A DNA stretch of 64,000 nt, taken from contig PSQN01000016.1 of the NCBI GenBank assembly GCA_002989075.1, positions 2,372,336-2,436,335 of the forward strand. The letters are read 5' to 3'. Source of the stretch: Arthonia radiata (lineage: Eukaryota; Ascomycota; Arthoniomycetes; Arthoniales; Arthoniaceae). The position numbers were made by a program, and so were the translations under genes. The notes beneath the pieces are model-generated. The model was given only the letters and a program-made list of their open reading frames with translations, did not search any database and was not told where the DNA came from. Below, piece by piece: positions 27,991 through 39,028 of the stretch (positions are counted from its first letter, which is position 1; each line of letters starts with the position of its first letter).

Positions 27991-30900
27991 ATGTCTGTCC
28001 TTCCTCAGGCCAGGCCGGCGCTGCAAGCTATGCAACATCCTCACGACTTTCGACTCAACATGCCGCCGAGGCGTGATAATGACTACCCGTACACAAAACA
28101 TCCTACATTCCGTCAACATGTTCAGAATGCAAGACAACTACCCACACCCACTCAGTCTGTGGCTCTGCCGCTGCACGCCACCTCGTCGTCCTATGGTCGG
28201 CACCATGCTCCAAGTAGCTACTCAGCAAGGCCTGAGGATCTCTTAAGACGCAAGACGCCCGCAGGCACCGTGGATCGAGCATACAATGGCAGTAATCCTG
28301 AGGGAGATGACGCCAGAGGACATCCAGTGAAATATATGTTGTTGACGCGGCCTCGGCTTCCAGTCCGTGAGAACAGCAATTTCGGAGCTATGGTTGACGC
28401 CGCTCCACGGACGCATCACCACGTTGGTACTGCAAGCAACAGCATGGGTGGATGGTTTGGGGACCAAATACAGGCTGACTCCATGATCGGCTTGTCTCCA
28501 GACCCGTTCAGTGCTATGGATTGGCAGTACACCAACCAGTCCGGCCCCCGAGTAATGCAACCACCTTATCAGACTGTGCATGGACCCACTGCATCAAACG
28601 AGCACTGCCCTTATGGCCCGTACTGGCCAAACGGCGAGTATGCACCATATAGACCCGCTCCGTTCAGTGAACATGTCGGCAACCAGAACTTCCACGGATG
28701 GCATTCTATGAATGCCGGCTTTCCCAGCGTGCAACACAGTGTCCCTTATCAGCAGTCTCAAGGCACGTACCAGAACGGCTTTGGTGTTCCCCAGGGCTTC
28801 AACGACAGCCTCAATCGTGGTGGTGATGTTTTTAACTTGCAATCCGGTATTCCAATTCCTTCTCAAAGTGCCAGCGGGCCTCAGGACAACTTATCTTTCG
28901 CTGCTCGAGCAAGGTTGCTTGCTCAAGCGCCAAGACAATCGTCTAACGCTGGATCCAATACGCCATCTGGGCCCTGGAACCCAGAGTCAAACGGCACCAG
29001 TGCAGCTCCAACCAATCTCGACTTACTTTGGGACAACACGCCTCAAAAATCGACCTCACACAATGAAATCCTGTCATGGGCCTACAGCATCTACAACGAT
29101 CTGGTCGCAAATCTTCGAGATTCCCGGAAGGCTGCTGAGAGAGCACTCCGAGATCTTCAAAACCAAGGCCAATCGGTCTCGAACACCTTGACACGCTCTT
29201 CACAGCTGCGTCACAGAACTCCGCAGTTTCCAACCCTGTCGTTGACTGGTAACATCAACTCAAACACTCGTCATGCATACGGTGACATCTCCTCTGGCTC
29301 TGGCCAATGGTCAAATTCAAGAGATCCGAAGAAGGAAGCCTATACCGCGGTCAACACATTAAACAACATCTGCTCGCAAGGCAACAGAGACTGGATCGAG
29401 GGCATGCTCGTTGATGGATGTCTATCGCATGTCCTTGGCGAGCACCAAAACGCCGCGAGATGGTACTGTCGAATACTTCAACTGGATCAAAATCATGCTG
29501 AGGCAGCTTCAAATCTCGCAGCCTCTTACATGGCACTCAACAGAAGAGCTGAAGCTGAGGAGTGTTGGCGGCTTGCGATTCGCCTACGACCGACCTACTT
29601 TGAGGCTGTTGAGCACCTCATCGGCCTGCTGTGTTACGATAAGCGCAACAAAGAAGCAATCCAGATCATAGACCATGTTCAGGCTGTTCTACATTCGACA
29701 GCAACCTTTGAGCCTCAACCACATGCGTTCTTCGCGGACCAACCTTGTCCGCGGTATGCGAATTCTGGTCGCGACAATGGTCGGATGATGGGCCTCATCC
29801 ATGCAAAGGGCAATCTGATGTACAACATGCAAGACCAAGTCGGCGCGGCTAAGGCATTTGAGGAAGTTGTATTGATCGCTGTTGGATACCCCAACGGAGG
29901 CATCGAGACTCTCATCAAGCACGTTCTGAAGGCTCTATCGACTTTCAATCATGCTGGCACTGCAATTGTTCAGAAGCAAGACTGCCTACTTTTATCTCCA
30001 GAGAAAGCTCTCCAGACGGCGATGCTGTGCTTTCCCAATCGTGGAAGTCTTCCCGGCTTGGAGCTTTTGGAGTCCTCAGCATCAAGAAAAGCTGCAATCT
30101 CGGTCACTTCGAACTCGCTCCTTTCACTCGCCAAGATTTTCCAGGATGGCATGAATCCCAATGCAGTCTCTGGCTTCAAGTCAAATTACCGCATCCCGGA
30201 GATACTGTCGTTGTATTACCTGTCGCTGTCATTGCAACCCAGTCCGTCTACAGCGAACAATGTCGGCATTCTGCTCGCAAGCATTCCGTCACCTCATGCA
30301 CCAAAGGCGGTCAAAGCCCACGAAAGCTTCATGTTTACCGGTGTTGCGCCTGATAGTGGAGTTGCTTTGGCTCTGACATATTACAAGTACGGCCTGAAGC
30401 TCGATTCGAAGCATGCGCATTTGTACACTAATCTTGGGAGCTTACTGAAAGATATCGGTCAGCTTCCCCTGGCTGTGTCGATGTACGAGAAAGCTGTAGC
30501 GTGTGACGGCAACTTTGATATTGCATTAGCCAACCTCGCCAATGCAGTCAAAGATCAGGGTCGAATCACAGACGCTATTAGCTTTTACCGAAGGGCGGTG
30601 CAGGTTAACTCAAAGTTTGCAGAAGCTGTGTGCGGCCTTGCCAACGCTCTCAATTCAATATGCGAATGGCCTGGACGAGGAGGCATGATGCTCAAGGGCG
30701 GCAAATTCGATCGATATCACGTTGGTGAGTCTGGTGAACTGCGAGATGCTCTCAAAGACGCTCTTGCGTCTGATCGACCCGCCAATGGCTGGATCACTCG
30801 TGTGGTGGAAATTGTTGAAAATCAACTTCGAGAAGGCCTAAGCTGGGGTCGTGGGACTCTTCGTGATGAATACGTTGATGACCTCAGCGAGCAAATCGGT

Positions 30901-32637
30901 GCGCTCGAACTCCGCCGCTCACGATTGCACACCGAGAGAACTGGCATGAATGCTATGCAAGTGAAGAGACTCCTGGAATCTTGGCGAGGTCAGGATTGGG
31001 AGGGCGCACTCATCCTTTGGCTCGTAGAAAGAGCCATACGCATGATCGGATGGCAGTGGTATCACGACCGATACACTACCGGGCATGAGCGGTCTGAGAC
31101 TGCGTATCTGCGGCCAAAGCTACCAGATTCGCTATCAACACTCAGTGCGCCCACAGTCCTTCCCTTTCACACCTTCACACTACCTCTTTCCGCCAAGCAA
31201 GTCCGACAAATTTCTCAACGCAATGGATTGCGGGTCTCCTGTTCTACACTTCGGCAGTCTTGGCTACCTCGAACAGTCTTCCCACCTCCAGCGCCGCCTG
31301 CACCAACGCTCAAGATTGGCTACGTGTCGTCGGACTTCAATAACCACCCGTTAGCACATCTAATGCAGTCAGTGTTCGGCATGCATGACAAGACCAAATT
31401 TTCTGCTTATTGCTATGCCACGTCGCCTTCCGACAACTCCGTCCACCGTCAACAGATCGAGCGAGAATCACCGAATTTTGTGGATGCGTCATCATGGCCG
31501 GTAGAGCGGCTCGTTGCTCAGGTCGCTCAAGACGGCATCCACATCTTGATCAATTTGAATGGATACACGCGAGGTGCTCGCAATGAAGTCTTTGCAGCCC
31601 GACCCGCGCCCGTTCAGATGTCGTTCATGGGGTTTGCTGGCTCGCTAGGAGCGGAGTGGTGTGACTATTTACTAGCGGACGAGACAGCCGTGCCGACTGC
31701 AGCATTGCGTCCGCACCGCAGCAACATCGATATGGTTGACCTCGCTTACGCTGACAATGCTGGCGGCAACGAAGATTGGGTCTACCCCGAGAACATCGTC
31801 TACGCACGCGACGCGTTCTTCTGCTGCGACCACGCTCAGTCAGCGTGTCCAGACCCAACCACGGAACGACGACTTTTGTGGAGCGACGAGCTCACTCGCA
31901 GATGGCGCATGCGTCAGGAATTGTTCGGTGACCTGCCGCCGAACACCATCATTCTCGCCAACTTCAACCAGCTCTACAAGATCGATCCGACCACGTTCCG
32001 CACATGGCTGCGGATCCTCGCACGAGTGCCCAACGCCATCCTCTGGTTGCTTCGTTTCCCGGCGGATGGCGCTTTCAATCTACAGCGCACTGCGACATCT
32101 TGGGCTGGGGCTGCCGTGGCCAGCCGTATCCGTTTCACCGACGTGGCACCCAAAGGCCAGCATATTGCGCGTGCATGTGTTGCTGACCTCTTCCTGGACA
32201 CCAACGAATGCAACGCGCACACCACGGCCGCTGACTGCTTGTGGTCCGGCACGCCCTTGTTGACCTTTCCACGCTACGAATGGAAGATGTGCTCACGCAT
32301 GGCAGCCGGCATCGTATCCGGTGCTCTCAACTTGGACACGGCGGAGGGACGACGAGCGTGGGACGATCTCGTCGCAGAGAGTGAAGAAGACTACGAAAGC
32401 AAGGCGGTGAGCTTGTCGAATGGCTTGAGCTTCACCTTCGACGCGAACAGCGAGATGCCAGTGACGCAGGGACGACTGGTTGAGCTGCGACGGATGCTGT
32501 GGAAAGGCCGGTGGACGAGCAAGCTGTTCGACACGCGGCGGTGGGTAAAGGATTTGGAATTGGCGTATACGGAGGTGTGGAGGAAGTGGGTGGAAGGAGA
32601 GGGCGGAGACGTTTGGATCAAGGATTTGGGAAAATAA
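27991..32637 (+). CDS. O-GlcNAc transferase-like protein, TPR plus GT41 (SEC/SPY/OGT family)
   Basis: Large single-exon gene of 1548 residues. Residues 1-440 are disordered, rich in Pro, Gln, Ser, Asn and Tyr. TPR units follow near 450-560 (LGEHQNAARWYCRILQLDQNHAEAASNLAASY) and near 790-890 (LYTNLGSLLKDIGQLPLAVSMYEKAVACD). The GT41 catalytic part runs from about 1106 to 1500. IGYVSSDFNNHPLAHLMQS holds the His near the active site. FNQLYKIDP holds the Lys that contacts UDP in human OGT. NECNAHTTAADCLWSGTPLL is the UDP-binding block. All key residues seen are kept, so activity is likely. It would add O-GlcNAc (or O-fucose, as in plant SPY) to nuclear and cytosolic proteins; the donor cannot be told from sequence alone. 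Confidence 0.92.
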   Translation: MSVLPQARPALQAMQHPHDFRLNMPPRRDNDYPYTKHPTFRQHVQNARQLPTPTQSVALPLHATSSSYGRHHAPSSYSARPEDLLRRKTPAGTVDRAYNGSNPEGDDARGHPVKYMLLTRPRLPVRENSNFGAMVDAAPRTHHHVGTASNSMGGWFGDQIQADSMIGLSPDPFSAMDWQYTNQSGPRVMQPPYQTVHGPTASNEHCPYGPYWPNGEYAPYRPAPFSEHVGNQNFHGWHSMNAGFPSVQHSVPYQQSQGTYQNGFGVPQGFNDSLNRGGDVFNLQSGIPIPSQSASGPQDNLSFAARARLLAQAPRQSSNAGSNTPSGPWNPESNGTSAAPTNLDLLWDNTPQKSTSHNEILSWAYSIYNDLVANLRDSRKAAERALRDLQNQGQSVSNTLTRSSQLRHRTPQFPTLSLTGNINSNTRHAYGDISSGSGQWSNSRDPKKEAYTAVNTLNNICSQGNRDWIEGMLVDGCLSHVLGEHQNAARWYCRILQLDQNHAEAASNLAASYMALNRRAEAEECWRLAIRLRPTYFEAVEHLIGLLCYDKRNKEAIQIIDHVQAVLHSTATFEPQPHAFFADQPCPRYANSGRDNGRMMGLIHAKGNLMYNMQDQVGAAKAFEEVVLIAVGYPNGGIETLIKHVLKALSTFNHAGTAIVQKQDCLLLSPEKALQTAMLCFPNRGSLPGLELLESSASRKAAISVTSNSLLSLAKIFQDGMNPNAVSGFKSNYRIPEILSLYYLSLSLQPSPSTANNVGILLASIPSPHAPKAVKAHESFMFTGVAPDSGVALALTYYKYGLKLDSKHAHLYTNLGSLLKDIGQLPLAVSMYEKAVACDGNFDIALANLANAVKDQGRITDAISFYRRAVQVNSKFAEAVCGLANALNSICEWPGRGGMMLKGGKFDRYHVGESGELRDALKDALASDRPANGWITRVVEIVENQLREGLSWGRGTLRDEYVDDLSEQIGALELRRSRLHTERTGMNAMQVKRLLESWRGQDWEGALILWLVERAIRMIGWQWYHDRYTTGHERSETAYLRPKLPDSLSTLSAPTVLPFHTFTLPLSAKQVRQISQRNGLRVSCSTLRQSWLPRTVFPPPAPPAPTLKIGYVSSDFNNHPLAHLMQSVFGMHDKTKFSAYCYATSPSDNSVHRQQIERESPNFVDASSWPVERLVAQVAQDGIHILINLNGYTRGARNEVFAARPAPVQMSFMGFAGSLGAEWCDYLLADETAVPTAALRPHRSNIDMVDLAYADNAGGNEDWVYPENIVYARDAFFCCDHAQSACPDPTTERRLLWSDELTRRWRMRQELFGDLPPNTIILANFNQLYKIDPTTFRTWLRILARVPNAILWLLRFPADGAFNLQRTATSWAGAAVASRIRFTDVAPKGQHIARACVADLFLDTNECNAHTTAADCLWSGTPLLTFPRYEWKMCSRMAAGIVSGALNLDTAEGRRAWDDLVAESEEDYESKAVSLSNGLSFTFDANSEMPVTQGRLVELRRMLWKGRWTSKLFDTRRWVKDLELAYTEVWRKWVEGEGGDVWIKDLGK

Positions 32638-33710
32638 ATGCCGTGCTATGGTATGGCAGCGTCGCGCGCGCGACTGGTGACGATCTAACGAGGTTTTTTG
32701 GGAAATTTTAAGCATTGGTGTTGTGGATTTGGTCTCATTTATTACTAGCATAGCGAAGGACATTTGGGAGGCGAAAGCGTTGACGTTGTCGCCGCTGTGG
32801 GTGGATAGCACTCACACTGGAGTGGGGTGGAGGTCAATACTCCTGTGGAAGAGATGGAGATGCAGTTGGGTCACCTAGCTAGACGGCCGCATCTAAGCAT
32901 TGCACTATCTGTGCGTTCTCGTTCGACATCTGTTTCTGCGTATTCTCATGCCTTTTGGTTGATATGAGTTGCAGCACAAACGTCATGTACATAGAGGTCT
33001 CGACATGCTCACCCTACCATGCCGACATTGTGCCCCCTATGTTGTTTACCGAGACTCGATCATCAACACGACCCGCGTCTCAATAATCATTGAACGGTTT
33101 GTAATAAGAACTCGGTCAACTTGATCTTCCCAGCATCAACGTCATCCCAAAATGGTCACGTTTCCCTGACCGACCTCCCCTACTCGGTGGGCAATGAACA
33201 CATCTCCTAAACCCTTCAGCACAAGCATCATTGCACTCACAGCTTCAAGCCTTTGGCACACTAAATGAGAAATTACGCTTCATCATATAAACCTATTCGT
33301 GAACCAATCGAACCATATTAAAAAAACCACCCTCATAAGTGCAAAACACCACCCGCGCTGGCCAACAAGACATGACACTGAGACCCATCCAATCCCCATC
33401 AGAAGCATCTCATCCGATAGCTTCACACGTCCATAAATGTGCCTACAAATATTGAAACGATCCAAGCAAACCTGAGCGGTCTGACACACCCACTGACATC
33501 TCCCTGACCGTCTTACACCACCACCATCCTTAATTATGAGCTAAACCTCTAACATGCACAACACACTCCCAAACACACATCGAGCCTACTGATCTAGCGA
33601 CTTGAGCGCGTTGGAGCTGTTGAAAATTCGAGCATGGGGACTTGAGATTCTCTTTAAACGAGATTCGTTTCGGTGTTTGAGTTTTTTGGTAAGTGTTTTG
33701 GATGTTTCGA

Positions 33711-33810
33711 TGGTGTTCGGTGGTGTAATAGGTGGATGCTGGTGTGTGTGTTGTTGGTGTGTTGTTGTTAGTGTGTGAGGGATATGGTGGATTGGTGGGG
33801 GTTGGGAGTG
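33711..33810 (+). repeat. TG-rich low-complexity tract
   Basis: Almost only G and T with repeated GGTG, TGTG and TTGTTG steps (the minus strand is CA-rich). Not a simple perfect repeat. Could be a 3' regulatory tract or slippage-derived sequence. Confidence 0.6.
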
Positions 33811-34300
33811 TGGCTTCACCCCTGGGAATGTTGAGAGCAAACCAGGCCTCCCGGCCAGCGGCAGAACCACGACCGCGCAACCGCGACAGCATGCTCCGCA
33901 TTACAGACCGAACCTGCTCGCTCCATTGGCTGAGCGGAGGATGCGTTATGACATTTGGCCATGGTGGCTGGAAACGAAGACGAATCGAAGTCTACTACTC
34001 GCTCATGGGGAGGATTGTGCTGCACCGGGAGTGCTGCAGCTACGTTCATGCGTATGCCATGGTATGTATAGGCTGATACGGCGATGGTACGAACGCTATC
34101 AGCCGAGCGCTGGGATGTGTGAGGGGTTTGGGCGTGGTCTTCCAAGAGTGAGTCGGCGAGTTGGGAACCGCGGAGTGGGAAGAAGGATCATTAGACTGGG
34201 TGGCCGGGCTTCATTCTGTGGTTGTCGAGAGCTGAGAGTTACGGGAGTGGTGTGTGCGGGGTTCTTGCTAATTTAACAAGAATTGGGAGAGGTGAGGTTT

Positions 34301-34340
34301 GGGTGTTGGAGGCCTCCTCTGGGCGTTGGAGGCATCCTCT
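34301..34340 (+). repeat. 20-bp tandem duplication
   Basis: Two adjacent 20-base units, GGGTGTTGGAGGCCTCCTCT and GGGCGTTGGAGGCATCCTCT, differ at two positions. The first contains the palindrome GGAGGCCTCC. Confidence 0.8.
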
Positions 34341-34628
34341 GGCTGCCGATGTTGGCAACGACTCTTTCTCATGAGGGGAAACTAAGACCTTAAAGCTTAG
34401 ACACATTGTATTGATTACAAGCTTGAGAGTACGTCAGAGGCACCTGAGGGACACGTGCATAATGCGATGAATGACGCAGGACGCTTTCCGGTACATTCCC
34501 TGCCCCATAACCATTCAAGAGATCAATTCAGAGTTTAAAGCGAGGACCAACGCATACATCATACGAGACCTAATAATTGCCATTCGCCCCTACTCCGGCC
34601 GTGCTTACAATCGACTCATACTTATAGT

Positions 34629-35166
34629 CTATGAGCCGGCCGCAGGCTTGGTTGCGCCAAGGAACATGTAAAGACCACCATTACCCCGTGCAGTGTTGCG
34701 GCCTGAGATAGATTTGTCAGCAAAGTCAGGGGAGTGCTCATGAGATCATGACTTACCAGCGACCTGCTTGTGCGTGTCATCTCCATTCTGGCAGGAGCTG
34801 ACGATCCAATCCGAGCCCTTCCCAAGATCGTCACTATACATTGGTCAGCCGGCAGCACACGTGGGCACAATCTCGAACGACGACGTACTAGAAGGATGCA
34901 GCGGTGTCGGTGTTCGAGTGCGCGAAGAGGTGGCAGGTGCCGTAGACTGCGACTTCCGCCCACTCCGTACCAACGGAGGCTTTAGCCGTACCAGCACCAT
35001 GAAGCTGTCCAACAAGCTTGTTTGCGTCATCCAAGGCGCACAGGTCTGCTGTTGCGGTGCTGCAGATCTGGGTGATGCCTCGTTCTTCGATGGCGTTGTC
35101 CGCGGTGGGGAGAGCGAAAGTGGAGGCGGCGAGCGCCATGGCGAAAGTGACGGAGGAGAATTGCAT
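34629..35166 (-). CDS. Small secreted protein with four cysteines (effector-like, family unknown)
   Basis: Three minus-strand exons, 35166-34889, 34833-34757 and 34702-34629, join in frame to 142 residues. Introns are 55 and 54 bp with donors GTACGT and GTAAGT. A strong signal peptide opens the protein (MQFSSVTFAMALAASTFA, cut near ALP). A possible pro-segment ends at EER. The mature part is small and Gly/Ala/Thr-rich with four Cys: ITQICS, ADLCAL, YGTCHL and SSCQNG, which could form two disulfides. The end is GGLYMFLGATKPAAGS. No family recognised. Size, secretion and Cys content fit fungal small secreted proteins, and the gene-poor setting is common for them. A role at a host or competitor surface is inference. 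Without splicing only the first 92 residues would be read. Confidence 0.82.
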
Positions 35167-35324
35167 CTTGAGTGACTGACTATAGGAAGTGGATCAAGAT
35201 AATAGCGAGAGTTCGTCGGCACTGAAATGCGAAAAGAATGTCGTAGAAGATGGACTTGAGAGGCTGTTGGTGCAAAGGATGTTGATGCTGGAGATGTTGA
35301 CACGATGGTGAAGACACTTGAGAC

Positions 35325-35330
35325 TTTATA
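35325..35330 (-). promoter_or_regulatory. Possible TATA box of the small secreted protein gene
   Basis: Minus strand reads TATAAAG here, about 160 bases upstream of the start codon. This is the only good TATA-like element close to that gene. Confidence 0.4.
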
Positions 35331-37300
35331 ATCGTCATTGTCTTGGATCTTCTGGCTTAGCTGGCCTCTTTTCGCATGCTGTCGACCGGCCGCGGGTCCA
35401 TGATGATCTCCATGCTGACCATGGGCCCGCCCACGCCCTAGGTCAGTACTAAACCCCGACAGTCGACCGCAAGCCCAGAACTCTCCCGGCCTATACGGGA
35501 CCTCGCGTTTCATCATGCTGACGTGCTATACTGCCACATTGCTCTCAGGTTCCGCGGCTGCCCACAAGAAGCATGATTCCGCGGTGTTCTGGCCTTCGCA
35601 TACTGACCGGAAGAGGTCTTGTTGAACGCCAGGAGGTGTTACAGCTATGCAGTGGTCCATACGTGCTGATAATACAATGCGATACTGAAGTTATGAGCAC
35701 ACTGTGAGGTGTGAGGTTCGTGTTTGCCAGTATGTGCAAGGTGGACTTCTACATGTTTCAGAGGCTGTCCCTATTGAGTGTACAACGCGACCCGTAACCG
35801 TATACAGAGCAGTCTTTATATAGTAAGCAAGGGCTGAAAGTTTGTTTCATGTTCTCCGTTTTTCGTATCCGATCAACCGCCCACATGCTCCTACATTGCC
35901 TGATTAGGAAAGAAAGTGCTATGGCCACGTTTTGTGATGGTCTCCCAGATCGAATACAAGGGCCAGTCCTACTCCATAAAGGGCAGATGACGAGTTGTCC
36001 ATGTTTGAGGAACCTCGGGTCAACGGCGAGCTTACACCTGCTAGGGTCCGCGCAGAGGCTGACCGATCAGCGTTGTTCCCGCGTTTTACCCGCGCCATAA
36101 GACGGTGCGAAGGTCATCAAGACGCTCCTTGGGGCGCGTTTCAGTATTGTCATCACGCTCGGTTAGTACGACGAACCGCTTTGTTGAAGTGGTCGTTTTG
36201 CCGATGAAGCTGAATACTGATACCCATATTGCTCTTTGGCTATGAAGATCCCGCCCGGGCGTTCAGTACAGTATACTTGCCATCTGAATTCGACACTGAT
36301 GTCTCTGTGTTCCCGAAATGAGAGGACGATAGAAATGCTTGAAACTTCACCTACCCGTAACGGAGTGTTTTGTCCACTGTTAAATCGACCATTCTTACGC
36401 CCATGATCTCTTGCGCTGCTGCAAACCACGGGATTATTATGCCGCGACCCTGTGGCGCCAGGCCTTGAACAAGTGCGACTACGATGACCTTGCCACCCGT
36501 CAGCATTTTCTGCTTTTGCCCAGGCGATGAAGGGCGAGCCCGTGAGCTCCCTCGACCCCAAGGACAGGTGGCCGAAATAAACTTCGCACTTCGTGAAGCG
36601 GATGCCAAACCTGGAAGTTGGGAAGTGTCCGCGATCGCAGCTTGCTCCCCGTTGACGCCGGCGTCCTTCTCATGTACCGCACGCGCACCCTCTTCTGGAG
36701 TTGTCGAGCATTTTTATGCGCTCTGGCACCCTTGTGGCTGGTCTATTCCTGCGTGACGATTCTTGTCTTGCTCGTTGGCCCCATTGTGGCCCGGCCGAAG
36801 GGGCAATGTGAATTCAGCTTTGCAGTAGTGGAGGACGGTCGACCCGTGTGGACCTTTTGGACCATCGAGACAGATGCATGCGACTCTGCCAGGTTCAGGC
36901 ATGGCTAAGAAGCGGTATGACACAACGGGCTGGATGTGAAGATGGGCTCTTGCAACATTTGAGACAAGCTTCAGTACGTCGCTAGCGACTCCAGGCACTT
37001 AGAAGGGCAGCGAGATCGGCTTTGATGCGTGGTCGCCAAGTGTGAGAGAAGTTTTGTGTTCAAGCTGAGATAGGAATTGCACTTGACTGGAAGAGAGAAA
37101 GTTGGAGGCGGTACCCTCCACGGCCCTATTGGGCTTGTTGTGTATCTCAGGATCGATTGCCGGGCAGTTGAGGGCATTGCCCGGGGCTTCAGACCCCAAG
37201 CTGCGCCCCACCGAAGCCCCTAAAAACCTCTTAACCCGCCAAGTGTGTGGGGCCAAAGCCCCTATTCTTCCTGGCAAGCTATCCTGAGATGCACAGTAGG
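35331..37300. other. Gene-poor region between the small secreted protein gene and the tandem array
   Basis: No supported gene. An open frame at 36671-36908 (+) would give a small protein with one hydrophobic helix (LWLVYSCVTILVLLVGPIV). It has no family match that I know and no splice or leader support. GC-rich inverted repeats lie at 37160-37220. Confidence 0.35.
37160..37220. repeat. GC-rich inverted repeats (two hairpins)
   Basis: CCGGGCA at 37160 pairs with TGCCCGG at 37178. GGGGCTTC at 37183 pairs with GAAGCCCC at 37213-37220 across 22 bases. A third block, GGGGCCAAAGCCCC, lies at 37249-37262. They come just before the tandem array and could be remnants of a terminal inverted repeat or a terminator-like structure. 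Confidence 0.45.
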
Positions 37301-37309
37301 TGCTTGCAC

Positions 37310-39020
37310 CAACATACTTTAGAATTGAACAGCTATTTGCAATTTTGAAATGTAGTTGATAGTATTAAGCGATAGTTTATCTGAAAGCTGACAGTAATGC
37401 AATCCGCGTGCCCAAGTTGCAACCCGCAATGTAGATTTTGGCGAACTTCATGTTGTCCTCCTGTTCAAAGACGAATGAGCTGGAAATACGTCTCAGAGGC
37501 TTTTGCACCTGGGACGTCTAAAGACTCACACCATAGTTGGACGACGCTGGAGAGTATGTCTATGTGATCAGTTGACTAGGTTGAGGCGTTTGAAAAATGG
37601 TCGTTGGATTTTCGAGATTTGAGAACCACCCTCGAAAACTTGAGAGCGATTCGGAATTTTGAAAAGTAGTGGTCAAACGACGGCTTGTTCGAGAGCTGAC
37701 AGCGATGGGATCCGCGTGCTATACTTGCACGTTCGATGAAAATGTTTCTGATAAACTTTGTTTCGCTGCCAGCCCACCCCTCTACAGGCTGTAAAGTTGA
37801 AACTGCATCTCGAGAGCCTTCGCAGCTGGTACGTTTAAATGCCTATACCATACTCAGACGAACTAGAAGAGTATATCTGTGCTATCAGCTAACTATGCGG
37901 AGGGGTTTGAAAAATGGCCTTTGAATTTTCGAGATTTGAAAACTACCCTCAAGAGTTTGAGAACATTTCGCGATTTTGAAAAGTTGTCGTATAGCTTCGA
38001 ATAATGGCTTGTTGGAAAGCCGACGACGATGGGATACGCGTGTGATTTTTGCTGGCTCAGAGAAGGGGGTATGGCGAATGTCGGTCTGGTGCTTGGCCAC
38101 CCCTACAAAGGCTAAGGAAGTGGAAATGCTTCTCAAGAATCTTGACAGCTGCTATGATTATGCGCCCACACCATACTCAGGCGAGTCGGGAGAATATGTC
38201 TATACTTTCAGTCCACTGCGGGAAAGCTTTTGAAAAATGGCCATTGGATTTCCGAGATTTGAAAACCACCCTCGCTGGAAATTTGAAACTCACCTCAACT
38301 TCTAAAGGTGTCGTGTTGGCACGTGTAATGGCTCGTTTTGAAGCCATCAGTAGTGAGATCGGTGCGTCATTGTTTCGAGCTTGCAATATGGCTTCTGCGC
38401 GATATCGTATTTCTGCCCTGATGACCCCTGGATCGCGTTGATCCTCCAAAACTAACTTGGTCACTTTCGGAGCTGGAGCTCTCAGACTCCCACACTAGAT
38501 TTAGATCCGCACGCAGAACTTGTTCGTGTGAACGGCTTAATGCTCAGCGTGCTTTCGAAAACCGTCGCTGGGAGGATGGAGTCGGAAAACCACCCTTGAA
38601 AGAGAACATTGATGGTTTTTGAAAGTCATCGTAAAGGTTCAAGCAATAGGTCATTTGAGACCTGTTGACGAGGAGATCAGGGTGTGCGAGTATGAAGTCT
38701 TGACGAAGACATTTGGCCGACACTGCATTTCACCTCAGCTGGGTAGGCATTAGGACCCGTCGTAGGTTCTGATATGTCAGCTGTTACTGCAGCTACAGCC
38801 TTCCAACGTTCACAACATGCTCAGGTTAGCGTGCTGATTCTGGCTATGCCGCTGACTCGGGGCATCAAGGACATTCGAAAATGGTGTCTGGAGCAAAAAC
38901 CACCCTCGCTCGAGGTGATCGTTCGGGAGAGGTATAAACAAATCTTGAAAAATCGTCGCACGGCTTTGAGTGATGGCTCATTCGAGAGCGCTTGGCCGGC
39001 TGGCTGGTGTCTGGGATCGC
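37310..39020. repeat. Degenerate tandem array, unit about 320 bp, five to six copies
   Basis: The anchor GAAAACCACCCTCG recurs at 37621, 37938 (AACTACCCTCA), 38261, 38585 and 38894, giving spacings of 317, 323, 324 and 309. Each unit also carries, in order, TTTTGAAAA(G)T, GGCTTGTT(C/G)GA(A)AG, GA(T)GGGAT(C/A)CGCGTG, CCATACTCAG-CGA and TTGAAAAATGG-C-TTGGATTT. A sixth, left-hand copy without the anchor starts near 37310. Copies 1-3 are the most alike. No frame stays open across units and unit length varies, so it is not a coding repeat today. Looks like an old satellite or tandemly duplicated segment. Confidence 0.8.
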
Positions 39021-39028
39021 TGACATGA

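Larger units (their letters stand above)
32638..34628. other. Convergent gene-free region between OGT and the small secreted protein gene
   Basis: About 2 kb with no supported gene. Holds a TG-rich tract at 33711-33810 and a 20-bp tandem duplication at 34301-34340. Many short frames overlap on both strands without recognisable coding features. Confidence 0.45.

Noticed and set aside
36671-36908. Small protein with one membrane helix on the + strand
   Set aside because: No homology that I know, no leader, no splice support; one of several overlapping frames. Kept only as a remark.
37885-38464. Two open frames of 83-95 residues on the minus strand within the 320-bp array
   Set aside because: They lie in different units and are not kept between copies, so the repeat is not coding now.
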